Source: Dillenia suffruticosa (taxonomy: Eukaryota; Streptophyta; Magnoliopsida; Dilleniales; Dilleniaceae). From it: a stretch of 64,000 nt of DNA. This document shows positions 49,123 to 63,441 of the stretch, piece by piece. The position numbers and the translations under genes were made by a program. A model generated the notes under the pieces. That model searched no databases, was not told the DNA's origin, and saw only the letters and a list, made by a program, of their open reading frames with translations. Location of the stretch: contig JAVTVX010000030.1 of assembly GCA_033439265.1 (NCBI GenBank), forward strand, positions 7,023,774 to 7,087,773. Direction: 5' to 3'. The stretch's first letter is position 1. Every line of letters starts with the position of its first letter.

Positions 49123-51396
49123 GGAGGGTGTGCGGGTGAAGAGAGAGAGATTTGGTTAGGATGATTAAATATGTAGGCTGAAAACCAAAACATATGAGCT
49201 TTTGGTTCAAAGAACTTTTATAAAATGCAGATTTGGTATAACGATGTCGCATATTTAATCAAACTAAATATTTAATATAGATAATTTAATCTAATAATTT
49301 CATATATTATTTTATATTTATTTAATATATTAATTTTTTTAATAATTTAATATGAAACATTAAAATTTGTATTTAGTATTCTATAAACATATTCAACTTG
49401 AAAAAATAATAATAGCAAAGATGACAAAATATATAGATCGGAAATCAGAACTCGTGGGATACAGGGCCAAAGTCATTTATATGACGTAGATACGGTATAA
49501 CAACATAAAAATATTTAATCAACTTAAATATTTAATATAAATAAATTAATTGAATAATTGAATATATTAATTTTTATATTTATTTAATAAATTAATTTAT
49601 AATAATTTAATATAAAACATTAAACATTGAATTTAATATTTTATAAAAATATTTAATTTGATGAAATAATAATGACAAGGGTGATTAAAGATGTAGATTG
49701 GAAACTAAAACTTGTAGGTCAAAAGTCTTTTATAAGATGATTAAAAATTGAATTTAGTATTTTATAAAAATATTTAATTTGATAAAATAATAATAACAAT
49801 GATGCTTAAATATATAGTTTGGAAACCAGAGTTCACAGACTAATGGTTTAAAGGTCTTTTATAAGACATAAATATGGTATAACAATGCCATGTATTTAAT
49901 CATATTAAATATTTAATATAAATTATTTAATCTAATAACTTAATATGTTATTTTATATTAATTTTTTATATTTATTTAATAAATTAATTTTTTTAATAAT
50001 TTAATATGAAACATTAAAAATTGTATTTAATATTTTATAAATATATTTAATTTGATAAAATTATAATGACAAGGGTGATTAAATATATAAATCGGAAACC
50101 AAAACTTGCGATATTATTATGATATTTCCTTTTTTTTTTCTTTTTTACAAACAATGAACAATTTAAATAAAACAAATACAATTTTCAATCTCTAAAGTGG
50201 AAGGTACACTATAAAGACTTAGCCTTCTAGTATAATATTATTTTAATTATCGCAAACTCGGTAAATGACTTTTTTAGTTTTGAGGTAGGTTGTGTTAAAG
50301 AAGACATTTCTTAACAGACAATTTCTTCATCATCAGCTCCATCTTCTTTTGCTTTCTCACATCCATCTACAAAATTTTTGGAATGCATCATTAATGTATT
50401 CAACAGCGTCCAAACAGTCATTTTCTCTGCTTGCCTTCGTGGGCAGATGTCTTTCCTATGGTCACCATTTAAGGCTACGGCCATTTGCACCCATTCTTCT
50501 TGAAATTCAATTAATTTTCCTTCTTGGCTCCACCTTGGCCAAGTACTTGGTCAAAGAAGACTTCTAAATTCCTAATCTCACATGAAATTTTACTATGAAA
50601 ATCTAATTTTAATTTTTTTTTAAGTCAGCGGGCTACTCCTATGACAACTAGGTTTTTCCCTTCATTCTGCGCAGGGTTTATTGCAAAGATTCTCGGGACG
50701 GTCAGAATTGAATATCTTCCTCACCATAGTGTAGAGTATAGTGGTCTGAGTGAATGGTCCCCTTAGTGAAAAAATAGGATTGTTAGTGTAGAGTAGAGTA
50801 GACAGAGCGCATAGGAATCCAAGATCTGTGTGAATGGTCCCCTTAGTGTTTAAACTTTGAACAAAGCACTCAATTCACATCCCTAACTTCGCAAGTCTTG
50901 TTTGGACAATGACGATTCGCACTCTCTTTCTCTCTCATCCAAATTAAAAGGAATTATGAGAAATTTTGAATATTTTTTAAAATCATTTTTATATAAATAT
51001 TTTTTTATTAATGATAAATAAATAATATAAATAAAATAAAATATTGAAATTTAAAAGTAGAATACTTCAAACTTACAATAAAACCTACAATAAAATCTAC
51101 AATATAATGAAAAATGAAATCCATGCAGATCATAAAATAAATATGTTCATATTTATATAAAATGTACAATATGTTAATATTTTATGTAGGAGGTTAGATA
51201 TTGAAGTTTAAAACTAAAATATTTCAAATCTATAATAAAACCTATAATATATTGAAAAATAAAATCTATGTAGGTTGTAAATTAAACTTCAAACTTTATA
51301 AATTAAATTACATAGATCCGAGCATTCCATCATATCGCAAAAAGCAAATTCAAAGATAAATAAACAAATAAATAAGAAAATATAGAAACACAAACT

Positions 51397-51769
51397 CTAA
51401 GGCGCGGGCAGTGCGGAAGGCTGCACCATCTCTGTTTGTTCTTCTTGTCCTTGCCCTTGCTGTTGTCCTCGTAGGCTCCTCTTCCAACGCAGATATTTGA
51501 CATATATCAGCCCGAGCCTGAGGACAACCAGGAATGCACCTACCGATAAGCCTACAGCCAGACCAATGCGGGGATTTGACTCTTAACCCACCTCTGGGAG
51601 GGTCAAAAGGATCAAGTCCCTGCAACGGCAGCGGAGGTAGGATAGAGAGAGGTGGGGGCAGGGGATGAGCGAGCATATGAAAGCTAGCGGGGGGAGGCGG
51701 AGCTTCCTCACATCCGCAGAAAATTACAGTAATTGTGATAAGGGTGAAGAAAATTATCCGTATCATCAT
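51397..51769 (-). pseudogene. array membrane protein gene, copy 3 (class 2)
   Basis: MMIRIIFFTLITITVIFCGC continues without a break through PPPPASFHMLAHPLPPPLSI, LPPLPLQGLDPFDPPRGG, then leaves the span frame because GATCTCTTAACCCC of class 1 is two bases shorter here (GACTCTTAACCC). It reads on out of frame past the normal stop. The class keeps a GA-rich leader and a promoter module to the right, so it may be transcribed, but it would make a secreted Pro-rich protein with no anchor. Confidence 0.6.
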
Positions 51770-52070
51770 GGAGGGTTTGCGGGTGAAGAGAGAGAGTGGA
51801 GTTTTTGTAGGGGGAGGAGATTGGAGAGAGAGAGAGAAGTGGAGGAATTACAGAGAGAGACGGAGAGAGAAGTTTTTGCAGTGAAGGAGATTTGAGAGAG
51901 AGATAGAGGGGATAATGGAGTACGTGAGCTGTTTTAAATGAGCTGCCCAATTGGCAGGGTTGTTTATATGGACAGCCCCCTCATGTGTGGTGCGTGATAC
52001 GTAGATGTTCATGATTGCGTCAGAAATTATATCCCCGTGTGCTTCTTCTTTTTCCTTCTTCTATTTAAAA
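51770..52070 (-). promoter_or_regulatory. leader and promoter module of class 2 gene copies
   Basis: Reading toward the ATG on the minus strand: CACATGAGGGGGCTGTCCAT, GCCAATTGGGC (a CCAAT element at about 51,946), CATTTAAAACAG (weak TATA, 51,932-51,939), then a CT/GA-rich leader of about 150 bases. The module recurs at 52,796-53,095, 59,118-59,415 and 62,788-63,090, directly upstream of the other class 2 copies. Class 1 copies lack it. A diverged relative lies at 28,565-28,770. Confidence 0.5.
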
Positions 52071-52418
52071 CGACACTAAAACCTACAATAAAACCTACAA
52101 TAAAACTTACATGAAAACCTACAATATAATGAAAAATAAAATCCATGTAGATCATAAAATAAATATGTTCATATTCATATAGAATGTACAATATGTTAAT
52201 ATTTTATGTAGGAGGTTAGATATTGAAGTTTAAAACTAAAATATTTCAAATCTATAGTAAAACCTTTAATATATTGAAAAATAAAATCTATGTAGGTTGT
52301 AAATTAAACTTCAAACTTTATAAATTAAATTACATAGATCCGAGCATTCCATCATATCGCAAAAAGCAAATTCAAAGATAAATAAACAAATAAATAAGAA
52401 AATATAGAAACACAAACT

Positions 52419-52795
52419 CTAAGGCGTGGGTGGGCAGTGCGGAAGGCTGCACCATCTCTGTTTGTTCTTCTTGTCCTTGCCCTTGCTGTTGTCCTCGTAG
52501 GCTCCTCTTCCAACGCAGATATTTGACATATATCAGCCCGAGCCTGAGGACAACCAGGAATGCACCTACCGATAAGCCTACAGCCAGACCAATGCGGGGA
52601 TTTGACTCTTAACCCACCTCTGGGAGGGTCAAAAGGATCAAGTCCCTGCAACGGCAGGGGAGGTAGGATAGAGAGAGGTGGGGGCAGGGGATGAGCGAGC
52701 ATATGAAAGCTAGCGGGGGGAGGCGGAGCTTCCTCACATCCGCAGAAAATTACAGTAATTGTGATAAGGGTGAAGAAAATTATCCGTATCATCAT
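52419..52795 (-). pseudogene. array membrane protein gene, copy 4 (class 2)
   Basis: Nearly identical to copy 3, including the same frame break before the span, with four extra bases (GGGT-like) near the 3' end, so the out-of-frame tail differs (AFRTAHPRLRVC). It lies 1,026 bp from copy 3 in a short subunit and has its own leader and promoter module. Confidence 0.6.
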
Positions 52796-53447
52796 GGAGG
52801 GTTTGCGGGTGAAGAGAGAGAGTGGAGTTTTTGTAGGGGGAGGAGATTGGAGAGAGAGAGAGAGAAGTGGAGGAGATTACAGAGAGAGACGGAGAGAGAA
52901 GTTTTTGCAGTGGAGGAGAATTGAGAGAGAGATAGAGGGGATAATGGAGTACGTGAGCTGTTTTAAATGAGCTGCCCAATTGGCTGGGTTGTTCACATGG
53001 ACAGCCCCCTCATGTGTGGCGCGTGATACGTAGATGTTCATGTTTGCGTCAGAAATTATATCCCTGTGTGCTTCTTCTTTTTCCTTCTTCTATTTAAAAC
53101 GACACTAAAACCTACAATAAAACCTACAATAAAACCTACATGAAAACCTACAATATAATGAAAAATAAAATCCATGTAGATCATAAAATAAATATGTTCA
53201 TATTTATATAAAATGTACAATATGTTAATATTTTATGTAGGAGGTTAGATATTGAAGTTTAAAACTAAAATATTTCAAATCTATAATAAAACCTATAATA
53301 TATTGAAAAATAAAATCTATGTAGGTTGTAAATTAAACTTCAAACTTTATAAATTAAATTACATATATCCGAGCATTCCATCAAATCGCAAAAAGCAAAT
53401 TCAAAGATAAATAAAAAAATAAATAAGAAAATATATAAACACAAACT

Positions 53448-53824
53448 CTAAGGCGCGGGCGGTGCGGAAGGCTTTACCATATCTGTTTGTGCTTCTTGAC
53501 CTTGCCCTTGCTGTTGTCCTCGTAGGCTCCTCTTCCAACGCAGATATTCGACTTATATCAGCCCGAGCCTGAGGACAATCAGGAATGCACCTACCGATAA
53601 GCCTACAGCCAGACCAATGCGGGGCTTTGATATCTTAACCCCACCTCTGGGAGGGTCAAAAGGATCAAGTCCCTGCAACGGCAGGGGAGGTAGGAGAGAG
53701 AGAGAGGAGGGGGCGGGGGATGAGCGAGCATATAAAAGCTAGAGGGGGGAGGCGGAGCTTCCTCACATCCGCAGAAAATGACAGTAACTATGATAAGGGT
53801 GAAGAAAATTATCCGTATCATCAT
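53448..53824 (-). pseudogene. array membrane protein gene, copy 5 (class 1)
   Basis: Class 1 frame break as in copy 1, plus a TAA inside the membrane span frame (LGLI then stop, about 53,553) and changes in the tail. It is the most decayed copy. It ends unit 3, with AT-rich subrepeats immediately upstream of its leader. Confidence 0.6.
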
Positions 53825-56095
53825 TGAGGGTGTGCGGGTGAAGAGAGAGAGATTTGGTTAGGATGATTAAATATATAGGCTGAAAACCAAAACATATGAG
53901 CTTTTGGTTCAAAGAACTTTTATAAAAGGCAGATTTGGTATAACGATGTCGCATATTTAATCAAACTAAATATTTAATATAGATAATTTAATCTAATAAT
54001 TTCATATATTATTTTATATTTATTTAATATATTAATTTTTTTAATAATTTAATATGAAACATTAAAATTTGTATTTAGTATTCTATAAACATATTCAACT
54101 TGAAAAAATAATAATAGCAAAGATGACAAAATATATAGATCGGAAATCAGAACTCGTGGGATACAGGGCCAAAGTCATTTATATGACGTAGATACGGTAT
54201 AACAACATAAAAATATTTAATCAAATTAAATATTTAATATAAATAAATTAATTGAATAATTGAATATATTAATTTTTATATTTATTTAATAAATTAATTT
54301 ATAATAATTTAATATAAAACATTAAACATTGAATTTAATATTTTATAAAAATATTTAATTTGATGAAATAATAATGACAAGGGTGATTAAAGATGTAGAT
54401 TGGAAACCAAAACTTGTAGGTCAAAAGTCTTTTATAAGATGATTAAAAATTGAATTTCGTATTTTATAAAAATATTTATTTTGATAAAATAATAATAACA
54501 ATGATGATTAAATATATAGTTTGGAAACCAGAGTTCACAGACTAATGGTTTAAAGGTCTTTTATAAGACATAAATATGGTATAACAATGCCATGTATTTA
54601 ATCATATTAAATATTTAATATAAATTATTTAATCTAATAACTTAATATGTTATTTTATATTAATTTTTTCTATTTATTTAATAAATTAATTTTTTTAATA
54701 ATTTAATATGAAACATTAAAAATTGAATTTAATATTTTATAAATATATTTAATTTTATAAAATTATAATGACAAGGGTGATTAAGTGTATAAATCGGAAA
54801 CCAAAACTTGCGATATTATTATGATATTTCCTTTTTTTTTTTTTACAAACAATGAACAATTTAAATAAAACAAATACAATTTTCAATCTCTAAAGTGGAA
54901 GGTACACTATAAAGACTTAGCCTTCTAGTATAATATTATTCTAATTATCGCAAACTGGGTAAATGACATTTTTAGTTTGGAGGTAGGTTGTGTTAAAGAA
55001 GACATTTCTTAACAGACAATTTCTTCATCATCAGCTCCATCTTCTTTTGCTTTCTCACATCCATCTACAAAATTTTTGGAATGCATCATTAATGTATTCA
55101 ACCGCATCCAAAACAGTCATTTTCTCTGCTTACCTTCGTGGGCAGATGTCTTTCTTATGGTCACCATTTAAGGCTACTGCCATTTGCACCCATTCTTCTT
55201 GAAATTCAATTAATTTTCCTTCTTGGCCCCACCTTGGCCAAGTACTTGGTCAAAGAAGACTTCTAAATTCCTAATCTCACTTGAAATTTTACTATGAAAA
55301 TCTAATTTTAATTTTTTTTTATGTCAGCGGGCCACTCCTATGACAACTAGGTTTTTCCCTTCATTCTACGCAGGGTTTATTGCGAAGATTCTCGGGACGG
55401 TCAGAATTGAATATCTTCCTCACCATAGTGTAGAGTAGAGTGGTTTGTGTGAATGGTCCCCTTAGTGAAAAAATAGGATTGTTAGTGAAGAGTAGAGTAG
55501 ACAGAGCGCATAGGCATCGGGCGATGATCTGTGTGAATGGTCCTCTTAGTGTTTAAACTTTGAACAAAGCACTAAATTCACATCCCTAACTTCGCAAGTC
55601 TTGTTTGGACAATGACGGTTCGCACTCTCTTTCTCTCTCATCCAAATTAAAAGGAATTATGAGAAATTTTGAATATTTTTTAAAATCATTTTTATATAAA
55701 TTTTTTTTAATGATAAATAAATAATATAAATAAAATAAAATATTGTAATTTAAAAGTAGAATACTTCAAACTTACAATAAAACCTACAATAAAACCTACA
55801 ATATAATGAAAAATAAAATCCATGTAGATCATAAAATAAATATGTTCATATTTATATAAAATGTACAATATGTTAATATTTTATGTAGGAGGTTAGATAT
55901 TGAAGTTTAAAACTAAAATATTTCAAATCTATAATAAAACCTATAATATATTGAAAAATAAAATCTATGTAGGTTGTAAATTAAACTTCAAGCTTTATAA
56001 ATTAAATTACATAGATCCGAGCATTCCATCAAATCGCAAAAAGCAAATTCAAAGATAAATAAAAAAATAAATAAGAAAATATATAAATACAAACT

Positions 56096-56472
56096 CTAAG
56101 GCGCGGGCGGTGCGGAAGGCTGCACCATCTCTGTTTGTGCTTCTTGTCCTTGCCCTTGATGTTGTCCTCGTAGGCTCCTCTTCCAACGCAGATATTTGAC
56201 ATATATCAGCCCGAGCCTGAGGACAACCAGGAATGCACCTACCGATAAGCCTACAGCCAGACCAATGCGGGGCTTTGATCTCTTAACCCCACCTCTGGGA
56301 GGGTCAAAAGGATCAAGTCCCTGCAACGGCAGGGGAGGTAGGAGAGAGAGAGAGGTGGGGGCGGGGGATGAGCGAGCATATGAAAGCTAGAGGGGGGAGG
56401 CGGAGCTTCCTCACATCCGTAGAAAATGACAGTAACTATGATAAGGGTGAAGAAAATTATCCGTATCATCAT
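56096..56472 (-). pseudogene. array membrane protein gene, copy 6 (class 1)
   Basis: Same plan and break as copy 1. The span (IGLAVGLSVGAFLVVLRLGL) and tail are open, with RGQHQGQGQ (His for Gln) in the Gln-rich tail, ending PSAPPAP. No promoter module. Confidence 0.6.
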
Positions 56473-58744
56473 GGAGGGTGTGCGGGTGAAGAGAGAGAGA
56501 TTTGGTTAGGATGATTAAATATATAGGCTGAAAACCAAAACATATGAGCTTTTGGTTCAAAGAACTTTTATAAAAGGCAGATTTGGTATAACGATGTCGC
56601 ATATTTAATCAAACTAAATATTTAATATAGATAATTTAATCTAATAATTTCTTATATTATTTTATATTTATTTAATATATTAATTTTGTTAATAATTTAA
56701 TATGAAACATTAAAATTTGTATTTAGTATTCTATAAACATATTCAACTTGATAAAATAATAATAGCAAAGATGAGAAAATATATAGATCGGAAATCAGAA
56801 CTCGTGGGATACAGGGCCAAAGTCTTTTATATGACGTAGATACGGTATAACAACATAAAAATATTTAATCAAATTAAATATTTAATATAAATAAATTAAT
56901 TGAATAATTGAATATATTAATTTTTATATTTATTTAATAAATTAATTTATAATAATTTAATATAAAACATTAAACATTGGATTTAATATTTTATAAAAAT
57001 ATTTAATTTGATGAAATAATAATGACAAGGGTGATTAAAGATGTAGATTGGAAACCAAAATTTGTAGGTCAAAAGTCTTTTATAAGATGATTAAAAATTG
57101 AATTTAGTATTTTATAAAAATATTTATTTTGATAAAATAATAATAACAATGATGCTTAAATATATAGTTTGGAAACCAGAGTTCACAGACTAATGGTTTA
57201 AAGGTCTTTTATAAGACATAAATATGGTATAACAATGCCATGTATTTAATCATATTAAATATTTAATATAAATTATTTAATCTAATAACTTAATATGTTA
57301 TTTTATATTAATTTTTTATATTTATTTAATAAATTAATTTTTTTAATAATTTAATATGAAACATTAAAAATTGTATTTAATATTTTATAAATATATTTAA
57401 TTTGATAAAATTATAATGACAAGGGTGATTAAATATATAAATCGGAAACCAAAACTTGCGATATTATTATGATATTTCTTTTTTTTTTTTTTTACCAAAC
57501 AATGAAAATTTAAATAAAACAAATACAATTTTCAATCTCAAAAGTGGAAGGTACACTATAAAGACTTAGCCTTCTAGTATAATATTATTCTAATTATCAC
57601 AAACTGGGTAAAAGACATTTTTAGTTTCGAGGTAGGTTTTGTTAAAGAAGACATTTCTGAACAGACAATTTCTTCATCATCAGCTCCATCTCCTTTTGCT
57701 TTCTCACATCCATCTACAAAATTTTTGGAATGCATCATTAATGTATTCCACAGCGTCCAAAACAGTCATTTTCTATGCTTGCCTTCATGAGCTGATGTCT
57801 TTCTTATGGTCACCATTTAAGGCTACTGCCATTTGCACCCATTCTTCTTGAAATTCAATTAATTTTCCTTCTTGGCCCCTCCTTGGCCAAGTACTTGGTC
57901 AAAGAAGACTTCTAAATTCCTAATCTCACTTGAAATTTTACTATGAAAATCTAATTTTAATTTTTTTTATGTCAGCGGGCCACTCCTATGACAACTAGGT
58001 TTTTCCCTTCATTCTGCGCAGGGTTTATTGCGAAGATTCTCGGGACGGTCAGAATTGAATATCTTCCTCACCATAGTGTAGAGTAGAGTGGTTTGTGTGA
58101 ATGGTCCCCCTAGTGAAAAAATAGGATTGTTAGTGAAGAGTAGAGTAGACAGAGCGCATAGGCATCGCGTGATGATCTGTGTGAATGGCCCTCTTAGTGT
58201 TTAAACTTTGAACAAAGCACTAAATTCACATCCCTAACTTCGCAAGTCTTGTTTGGACAATGACGGTTCGCACTCTCTTTCTCTCTCATCCAAATTAAAA
58301 GGAATTATGAGAAATTTTGAATATTTTTTAAAATCATTTTTATATAAATTTTTTTTAATGATAAATAAATAATATAAATAAAATAAAATATTGTAATTTA
58401 AAAGTAGAATACTTCAAACTTACAATAAAACCTACATTAAAACCTACAATATAATGAAAAATAAAATCCATGTAGATCATAAAATAAATATGTTCATATT
58501 TATATAAAATGTACAATATGTTAATATTTTATGTAGGAGGTTAGATATTGAAGTTTAAAACTAAAATATTTCAAATCTATAATAAAACCTATAATATATT
58601 GAAAAATAAAATCTATGTAGGTTGTAAATTAAACTTCAAACTTTATAAATTAAATTACATAGATCCGAGCATTCCATCAAATCGCAAAAAGCAAATTCAA
58701 AGATAAATAAACAAATAAATAAGAAAAATATATAAACACAAACT

Positions 58745-59117
58745 CTAAGGCGCGGGCGGTGCGGAAGGCTGCACCATCTCTGTTTGTGCTTCTTGTCCTT
58801 GCCCTTGCTGTTGTCCTCGTAGGCTCCTCTTCCAATGCAGATATTTGACATATATAAGCCCGAGCCTGAGGACAACCAGGAATGCACCTACCGATAAGCC
58901 TACAGCCAGACCAATGCGGGGATTTGACTCTTAACCCACCTCTGGGAGGGTCAAAAGGATCAAGTCCCTGCAACGGCAGGGGAGGTAGGAGAGAGAGAGG
59001 TGGGGGCAGGGGATGAGCGAGCATATGAAAGCTAACGGGGGGAGGCGGAGCTTCCTCACATCCGCAGAAAATTACAGTAACTGTGATAAGGGTGAAGAAA
59101 ATTATCCGTATCATCAT
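58745..59117 (-). pseudogene. array membrane protein gene, copy 7 (class 2)
   Basis: Signal peptide, Pro-rich stretch and QGLDPFDPPRGG are in one frame, then the class 2 break precedes the span. It reads RSTNRDGAAF where copies 3, 4 and 9 read RRTNRDGAAF. The leader and promoter module are present to the right (59,118-59,415). Confidence 0.6.
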
Positions 59118-59769
59118 GGAGGGTGTGCGGGTGAAGAGAGAGAGTGGAGTTTTTGTAGGGTGAGGAGATTGGAGAGAGAGAGAGAGAAGTGGAGGAGATT
59201 ACAGAGAGAGACGGAGAGAGAAGTTTTTGCAGTGGAGGAGATTTGAGAGAGAGATAGAGGGGATAATGGAGTACGTGAGCTGTTTTAAATGAGCTGCCCA
59301 ATTGGCCGGGTTGTTCACATGGACAGCCCCCTCATGTGTGGTGCGTGATACGTAGATGTTCATGATTGCGTCAGAAATTATATCCCCGTGTGCTTCTTCT
59401 TTTTCCTTCTTCTATTTAAAACGACACTAAAACCTACAATAAAACCTACAATAAAACCTACATGAAAACCTACAATATAATGAAAAATAAAATCCATGTA
59501 GATCATAAAATAAATATGTTCATATTTATATAAAATGTACAATATGTTAATATTTTATGTAGGAGGTTAGATATTGAAGTTTAAAACTAAAATATTTCAA
59601 ATCTATAATAAAACCTATAATATATTGAAAAATAAAATCTATGTAGGTTGTAAATTAAACTTCAGGCTTTATAAATTAAATTACATAGATCCGAGCATTC
59701 CATCAAATCGCAAAAAGCAAATTCAAAGATAAATAAAAAAATAAATAAGAAAATATATAAACACAAACT

Positions 59770-60146
59770 CTAAGGCGCAGGCGGTGCGGAAGGCTGCACC
59801 ATCTCTGTTTGAGCTTCTTGTCCTTGCCCTTGCTGTTGTCCTCGTAGGCTCCTCTTCCAACGCAGATATTTGACATATATCAGCCCGAGCCTGAGGACAA
59901 CCAGGAATGCACCTACCGATAAGCCTACAGCCAGACCAATGCGGGGCTTTGATCTCTTAACCCCACCTCTAGGAGGGTCAAAAGGATCATGTCCCTGCAA
60001 CGGCAGGGGAGGTAGGAGAGAGAGAGAGGTGGGGGTGGGGGATGAGCGAGCATATGAAAGCTAGAGGGGGGAGGCGGAGCTTCCTCACATCCGTAGAAAA
60101 TGACAGTAACTATGATAAGGGTGAAAAAAATTATCCGTATCATCAT
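59770..60146 (-). pseudogene. array membrane protein gene, copy 8 (class 1)
   Basis: Class 1 break. It carries the QGHDPFD variant and the other private changes seen otherwise only in copy 2, 11 kb away. The span and tail frame is open and ends PSAPPAP. AT-rich subrepeats abut the leader. Confidence 0.6.
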
Positions 60147-62414
60147 GGAGGGTGTGCGGGTGAAGAGAGAGAGATTTGGTTAGAATGATTAAATATATAG
60201 GCTGAAAACCAAAACATATGAGCTTTTGGTTCAAAGATCTTTTATAAAATACAGATTTGGTATAACGATGTCGCATATTTGATCAAACTAAATATTTAAT
60301 ATAGATAATTTTATCTAATAATTTCATATATTATTTTATATTTCTTTAATATATCAATTTTTTTAATAATTTAATATGAAACATTAAAATTTGTATTTAG
60401 TATTCTATAAACATATTCAACTTGATAAAATAATAATGGCAAAGATGACAAAATATATAGATCGGAAATCAGAACTCGTGGGATACAGGGCCAAAGTCTT
60501 TTATAAGACGTAGATATGGTATAACAACATAAAAATATTTAATCAAATTAAATATTTAATATAAATAAATTAATTGAATAATTGAATATATTAATTTTTA
60601 TATTTATTTAATAAATTAATTTATAATAATTTAATATAAAACATTAAACATTGAATTTAATATTTTATAAAAATATTTAATTTGATGAAATAATAATGAC
60701 AAGGATGATTAATTATATAGATTGGAAACCAAAAGTTGTAGGTCAAAAGTCTTTTATAAGATGATTAAAAATTGAATTTGGTATTTTAGATAAATATTTA
60801 ATTTGATAAAATAATAATAACAAAGATGATTAAATATATAGTTTGGAAACCAGAGTTCACAGACTAATGGTTTAAAGATCTTTTATAAGACATAAATATG
60901 GTATAACAATGCCATGTATTTAATCATATTAAATATTTAATATAAATTATTTAATCTAATAACTTAATATGTTATTTTATATTAATTTTTTCTATTTATT
61001 TAATAAATTAATTTTTTTAATAATTTAATATGAAACATTAAAAATTGAATTTAATATTTTATAAAAATATTTAATTTGATAAAATTATAATGACAAGGGT
61101 GATTAAATGTATAAATCGGTAACCAAAACTTGCGATATTATTATGATATTTCCTTTTTTTTTTTTACAAACAATGAACAATCTAAATAAAACAAAAACAA
61201 TTTTCAATCTCTAAAGTGGAAGGTACACTATAAAGACTTAGCCTTCTAGTATAATATTATTCTAATTATCGCAAACTGGGTAAATGACATTTTTAGTTTG
61301 GAGGTAGGTTGTGTTAAGGAAGATATTTCTTAATAGACAATTTCTTCATCATCAGCTCCATCTCCTTTTGCTTTCTCACATCCATCTACAAAATTTTTGG
61401 AATGCATCATTAATGTATTCAACCGCGTCCAAAACAGTCATTTTCTCTGCTTACCTTCGTGGGCAGATGTTTTTCTTATGGTCACAATTTAAGGCTACTG
61501 CCATTTGCACCCATTCTTCTTGAAATTCAATTAATTTTCCTTCTTGGCCCCACCTTGGCCAAGTACTTGGTCAAAGAAGACTTCTAAATTCCTAATCTCA
61601 CTTGAAATTTTACTATGAAAATCTAATTTTAATTTTTTTTATGTCAGCGGGCCACTCCTATGACAACTAGGTTTTTCCCTTCATTCTGCGCAGGGTTTAT
61701 TGCGAAGATTCTCGGGACGGTCAGAATTGAATATCTTCCTCACCATAGTGTAGAGTAGAGTGGTCTGTGTGAATGGTCCCCTTAGTGAAAAAATAGGATT
61801 GTTAGTGAAGAGTAGAGTAGACAGAGCGCATAGGCATCGGGTGATGATCTGTGTGAATGGTCCTCTTAGTGTTTAAACTTTGAACAAAGCACTAAATTCA
61901 CATCCCTAACTTCGCAAGTCTTGTTTGGACAATGACGGTTCGCACTCTCTTTCTCTCTCAACCAAATTAAAAGGAATTATGAGAAATTTTGAATATTTTT
62001 TAAAATCTTTTTTATTTAAATTTTTTTAATGATAAATAAATAATATAAATAAAATAAAATATTGTAATTTAAAAGTAGAATACTTCAAACTTACAAAAAA
62101 ACCTACAATAAAACCTACAATATAATGAAAAATAAAATCCATGTAGATCATAAAATAAACATGTTCATATTTATATAAAATGTACAATATATTAATATTT
62201 TATGTAGGAGGTTAGATATTGAAGTTTAAAACTAAAATATTTCAAATCTATAATAAAACCTATAATATATTGAAAAATAAAATCTATGTAGGTTGTAAAT
62301 TAAACTTCAAACTTTATAAATTAAATTACATACATCCGAGCATTCCATCAAATCGTAAAAAGCAAATTCAAAGATAAATAAACAAATAAATAAGAAAATA
62401 TATAAACACAAACT

Positions 62415-62787
62415 CTAAGGCGCGGGCAGTGCGGAAGGCTGCACCATCTCTGTTTGTTCTTCTTGTCCTTGCCCTTGCTGTTGTCCTCGTAGGCTCCTCT
62501 TCCAACGCAGATATTTGACATATATCAGCCCGAGCCTGAGGACAACCAGGAATGCACCTACCGATAAGCCTACAGCCAGACCAATGCGGGGATTTGACTC
62601 TTAACCCACCTCTGGGAGGGTCAAAAGGATCAAGTCCCTGCAATGGCAGGGGAGGTAGGAGAGATAGAGGTGGGGGCAGGGGATGAGCGAGCATATGAAA
62701 GCTAGCGGGGCGAAGCAGAGCTTCCTCACATCCGCAGAAAATTACAGTAACTGTGATAAGGGTGAAGAAAATTATCCGTATCATCAT
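62415..62787 (-). pseudogene. array membrane protein gene, copy 9 (class 2)
   Basis: Class 2 break. Here the frame is also open upstream through the leader to an ATG at 62,973 (201 codons in all), because the leader has no stop in this phase. The extra N-terminal stretch is Ser/Leu/Pro-rich low-complexity and is more likely leader than protein. Promoter module to the right (62,788-63,090). Confidence 0.6.
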
Positions 62788-63441
62788 GGAGGGTGTGCGG
62801 GTGAAGAGAGAGAGTGGAGTTTTTGTAGGGGGAGGAGATTGGAGAGAGAGAGAGAGAGAAGTGGAGGAGATTACAGAGAGAGACGGAGAGAGAAGTTTTT
62901 GCAGTGGAGGAGATTTGAGAGAGAGATAGAGGGGATAATGGAGTATGTGAGCTGTTTTAAATGAGCTGCCCAATTGGCTGGGTTGTTCACATGGACAGCC
63001 CCCTCATGTGTAGCGCGTGATACGTAGATGTTCATGATTGCGTCAGAAATTATATCCCCGTGTGCTTCTTCTTTTTCCTTCTTCTATTTAAAACGACACT
63101 AAAACCTACAATAAAACCTATAATAAAACCTAAATGAAAACCTACAATATAATGAAAAATAAAATCCATGTAGATCATAAAATAAATATGTTCATATTTA
63201 CATAAAATGTACAATATGTTAATATTTTATGTAGGAGGTTAGATATTGAAGTTTAAAACTAAAATATTTCAAATCTATAATAAAACCTATAATATATTGA
63301 AAAATAAAATCTATGTAGGTTGTAAATTAAACTTCAAACTTTATAAATTAAATTACATAGATCCGAGCATTCCATCAAATCGCAAAAAGCAAATTCAAAG
63401 ATAAATGAAAAAATAAATAAGAAAATATATAAACACAAACT

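Noticed and set aside
62368-62973. 201-codon frame as a distinct long gene
   Set aside because: Its first 60 codons are the low-complexity leader and its last part is the out-of-frame span region; it is array copy 9 of the same gene.
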